Positions 62,027 to 64,000 of a stretch of DNA of 64,000 nt are shown here, one piece after another. The stretch covers positions 82,376 through 146,375 of the forward strand of contig NZ_JACRSQ010000007.1 in assembly GCF_014384895.1 (NCBI RefSeq). The letters are read 5' to 3'. Every line of letters begins with the position of its first letter. Position 1 is the stretch's first letter. Below the pieces are notes generated by a model. That model was not told where the DNA came from, did not search any database, and worked only from the letters and a program-made list of their open reading frames with translations. The DNA comes from Bianquea renquensis. Lineage in GTDB: Bacteria; Bacillota; Clostridia; Lachnospirales; Bianqueaceae. Made by a program: the position numbers and the translations under genes.

Positions 62027-63424
62027 CTACAGCGCAATCCCAAAATATTCGACTGCATTCCGATAGCAGATGCCCTCGACGATTTCTTTTAGCATCTCCT
62101 CATCGTCCGGATACTCGCCATTCTCAACCCAATCGCCTACTAAATCGCAGACTAGCCGGCGGAAATATTCGTGTCGGAAATAGGAGAGGAAGCTGCGGGA
62201 GTCTGTCAGCATACCGATAAACTTTCCCAAAACCCCCACATTGGCGACCGTCCGCATCTGCTCGCGCATACCGTCGATATGATCATTGAACCACCAGGCA
62301 GAGCCCAACTGTATCTTTCCCGGAATCTCCCCTGCAAAACAGCCGCCGATGGTCAACAGCGAATAGTTGTGGTTTGGATTCAAGCTATATAGGATCGTCT
62401 TTGGCAGCGCGCCGTCCTTCGCCATGGCATCCATAAGCCCCGCAAGGCCGGCGGCCAGATGGACATCCAGAATGGCATCATTTCCCACGTCCGGTCCCTT
62501 ATCCTGGAATAGCTTGCTGTTGTTATTGCGAATCGCGGCCATATGCAGCTGCATGACCCAACCGCGCGTGGCGTATTCCTCCCCAAAGAACACCAGGAGA
62601 TGCGTCCGGTATTGATCCCGTTCCGCATTCGTCAGAACTTCCCCCCGCAGAGCTCTTTGGAAAATCCCATCCACCGTCTCCGCCGAAGCTTCGGCATAAG
62701 GTGCATAGTCCAACCCGTGGTCCGCGATCCGGCCTCCATTTTCATGGAAATACGCGATTCGCGCAAGCAATGCCTGTTTTAGCTCCGCCAAGTTCGAGAC
62801 CGGCATCTGACACACATCCGACAGCGATGCAATATACTCCGCAAATCCAGCATTCGTCAGTTCTACAATCTTGTCAGGACGGAAAGCTGGGACGACTTTC
62901 GCGTGGAGCGCTCCCTCCTGCCGGATCTTCTGATGATATTCCAGATTGCTGATGGGTTCATCCGTGGTCGCGATCAGATCCACATTGGACATGGCAATCA
63001 AATCCCGGCAGCTTAAGTTTTGAAGCGCTGCGTTGGCTTTCTCCCAGATCACGGGAGCGGTTTTCTCCGACAGCGTCTCTTCGATGCCAAAGTACCGTTT
63101 GAGCTCCAGATGGGACCAGTGATACAGCGGATTGCCGATGGCATAGGACAGCGCCTTGGCGTAGGCCACAAACTTGTCATAGTCGGACGCATCCCCTGTA
63201 ATATACTTTTCATCGATCCCCATTGCTCTCATGATTCGCCATTTATAGTGATCGCCATACAGCCACACCTGGGTTATATTCTCATAGCGTTTATTTTCCC
63301 AGATCTCTTGAGGGTTGATATGACAATGGTAATCATAGATCGGCAGCTTCTCCGCATATTCATGGTACAGTCTTCTTGCTGTTGGGGTTTTGAGCAAAAA
63401 ATCAGGACCCATAAATGTTTCCAT
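62027..63424 (-). CDS. uxaC: Glucuronate/galacturonate isomerase
   Basis: Converts glucuronate to fructuronate (and galacturonate to tagaturonate) in uronate use, here likely plant or mucin derived. The 465-residue protein has the metal site YDYHCHINPQEIWENKRYENITQVWLYGDHYKWRIMRAMGI and the family's conserved AIRNNNSKLFQDKGPDVGNDAILD and SRSFLSYFRHEYFRRLVCDLVGDWVE. Start at 63424 has AGAGGTG about 7 nt upstream. It stands alone, with a promoter at 63530-63557. Confidence 0.95.
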   Translation of the reverse strand: METFMGPDFLLKTPTARRLYHEYAEKLPIYDYHCHINPQEIWENKRYENITQVWLYGDHYKWRIMRAMGIDEKYITGDASDYDKFVAYAKALSYAIGNPLYHWSHLELKRYFGIEETLSEKTAPVIWEKANAALQNLSCRDLIAMSNVDLIATTDEPISNLEYHQKIRQEGALHAKVVPAFRPDKIVELTNAGFAEYIASLSDVCQMPVSNLAELKQALLARIAYFHENGGRIADHGLDYAPYAEASAETVDGIFQRALRGEVLTNAERDQYRTHLLVFFGEEYATRGWVMQLHMAAIRNNNSKLFQDKGPDVGNDAILDVHLAAGLAGLMDAMAKDGALPKTILYSLNPNHNYSLLTIGGCFAGEIPGKIQLGSAWWFNDHIDGMREQMRTVANVGVLGKFIGMLTDSRSFLSYFRHEYFRRLVCDLVGDWVENGEYPDDEEMLKEIVEGICYRNAVEYFGIAL

Positions 63425-63529
63425 CGTTGTACACCTCTCCATTCTACTTCAATATATTTATGGTTATAGTCCCTGGCAGCCAGCCAGGTCTTTATCCATC
63501 TTGTTGTTTAGGTGTTATGCTATTGTTTT

Positions 63530-63557
63530 AGTATACCATGAAACTTAGCAATTGCAA
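63530..63557 (-). promoter_or_regulatory. uxaC promoter
   Basis: On the minus strand TTGCAA (63557-63552), a 16-bp spacer and TATACT (63535-63530). Confidence 0.65.
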
Positions 63558-63596
63558 GGTATTGTGCGGACGATGGCAAGCTATGCAAGAAACGCA

Positions 63597-63640
63597 GCAA
63601 CTTATGCAAGTTGCACTCGCGAGGGGGCTGCAGCGAGTGC
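63597..63640. repeat. Tandem hairpins upstream of uxaC
   Basis: GCAACTT-ATGC-AAGTTGC (63597-63614) and GCACTCGC (63613-63620) / GCGAGTGC (63633-63640) occur side by side. They lie upstream of the uxaC promoter on the minus strand. The role is unknown. Confidence 0.4.
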
Positions 63641-63674
63641 TGCCTTTCCGCCTCGCAGCGGACTTTCCTAATAA

Positions 63675-63719
63675 TTATAATAAAGAAGGCGAATCTCCCG
63701 CCAAAGTAGATTCGCCTTC
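63675..63719 (-). terminator. Terminator of tRNA-Thr
   Basis: GAAGGCGAATCT (63685-63696) pairs with AGATTCGCCTTC (63708-63719). On the minus strand it is followed by TTTATTAT. Confidence 0.85.
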
Positions 63720-63730
63720 TCATCGCCAGA

Positions 63731-63803
63731 AGCTCCCGACCGGATTCGAACCGGTGACCTATTGATTACGAATCAATCGCTCTACCGACTGAGCCACGGA
63801 AGC
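63731..63803 (-). tRNA. tRNA-Thr (anticodon CGT)
   Basis: The 73-nt gene folds into a standard cloverleaf. The acceptor GCTTCCG/CGGGAGC has one G-T pair, the D arm is GCTC...GAGC, the anticodon stem ATTGA/TCAAT holds loop TTCGTAA (anticodon CGT, reads ACG), and the T arm is ACCGG TTCGAAT CCGGT. The CCA tail is not encoded. It is transcribed toward uxaC but is closed by its own terminator. Confidence 0.93.
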
Positions 63804-63995
63804 ACAAGCAAGATATATGATATTACATTTTTTTTAGAATGTCAAGAGTTTTTTTATTTTCCTTGAATGGAAAATCGATTCTGTAAATTCCCAAAGTAAG
63901 TGCCACAGTGGGATTTAAAATGGGATTTACTTTGATACGTCATTTGTGGTTGAATTGAATCTGGGAAATTATTTCTCAGAAAGGAGGCCACACAT
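63804..63995. other. Intergenic region before the next plus-strand gene
   Basis: No gene seen. It contains T-rich stretches, including the tRNA-Thr promoter side, and a possible long imperfect stem from CAAAGTAA to TTACTTTG (about 63892-63932). Confidence 0.4.
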
Positions 63996-64000
63996 ATGGC
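63996..64000 (+). CDS. Start of a gene that runs off the window
   Basis: An ATG at 63996 follows AAAGGAGG with 8 nt spacing, so a gene almost certainly starts here. Only five bases are present; nothing can be said about its product. Confidence 0.5.

Noticed and set aside
1..64000. CRISPR array or intact prophage
   Set aside because: No regularly spaced repeats and no structural phage genes were seen.

Overview
The window is a 64-kb piece of an anaerobic, endospore-forming member of the Bacillota, class Clostridia. The evidence is a SpoVAF/GerA-type germination protein, a six-gene Rnf ion-pumping complex, rubrerythrin, a long-form PRPP synthetase, a type 3 prolyl-tRNA synthetase, an L27 with a Prp-cleaved N-terminus, strong GGAGG ribosome-binding sites and a tRNA gene without an encoded CCA. 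Species cannot be named from the sequence.

Layout. 1-5.7 kb: end of an ABC exporter, a YhfC-like membrane protein, the germination protein, prs and lexA. 5.9-12.3 kb: HelD-type helicase, a DUF4234 protein, a YneA-like LysM protein behind a LexA-box promoter, a PutP-type symporter and a FucO-like dehydrogenase. 12.3-17.5 kb: tyrosine recombinase, TtcA-like protein, proS, an SPFH protein and rubrerythrin. 17.5-23 kb: the Obg/NadD/YqeK/RsfS and L21-Prp-L27 clusters on the minus strand. 23-30 kb: AAA ATPase, ThuA-like protein, RNase G and two radical-SAM-linked proteins. 29-38 kb: the cell-shape cluster maf-radC-mreBCD-mrdA-rodA-mgsA. 38-41 kb: DUF4321, DUF1848, dCMP deaminase and DUF3810 proteins.

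41.3-46.9 kb is an AT-richer, horizontally acquired island. It holds a decayed large serine recombinase fused to a regulator fragment, an internally deleted D5-type primase, two small orphan genes and, in the opposite direction, an intact 440-residue reverse transcriptase. The RT is preceded by a perfect consensus promoter (TTGACA, 17 bp, TATAAT) and a roughly 315-nt leader. The leader is rich in hairpins, including a UUCG tetraloop, and carries a 73-codon stop-free frame in the sense direction without a usable start codon. This architecture resembles the DRT2 defence family, whose leader RNA is reverse-transcribed into concatemers that create a new gene. It is the most exciting object in the window.

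47-64 kb: MATE transporter, a GH172 (DUF2961) enzyme with a divergent AraC regulator, the rnfCDGEAB operon, a YhcC-type radical SAM protein, a DUF378 protein, a small P-loop protein, tyrS, pepD, an RluA-type pseudouridine synthase, uxaC and tRNA-Thr(CGU). Most genes sit in short-spaced or overlapping minus-strand operons separated by clear hairpin terminators.
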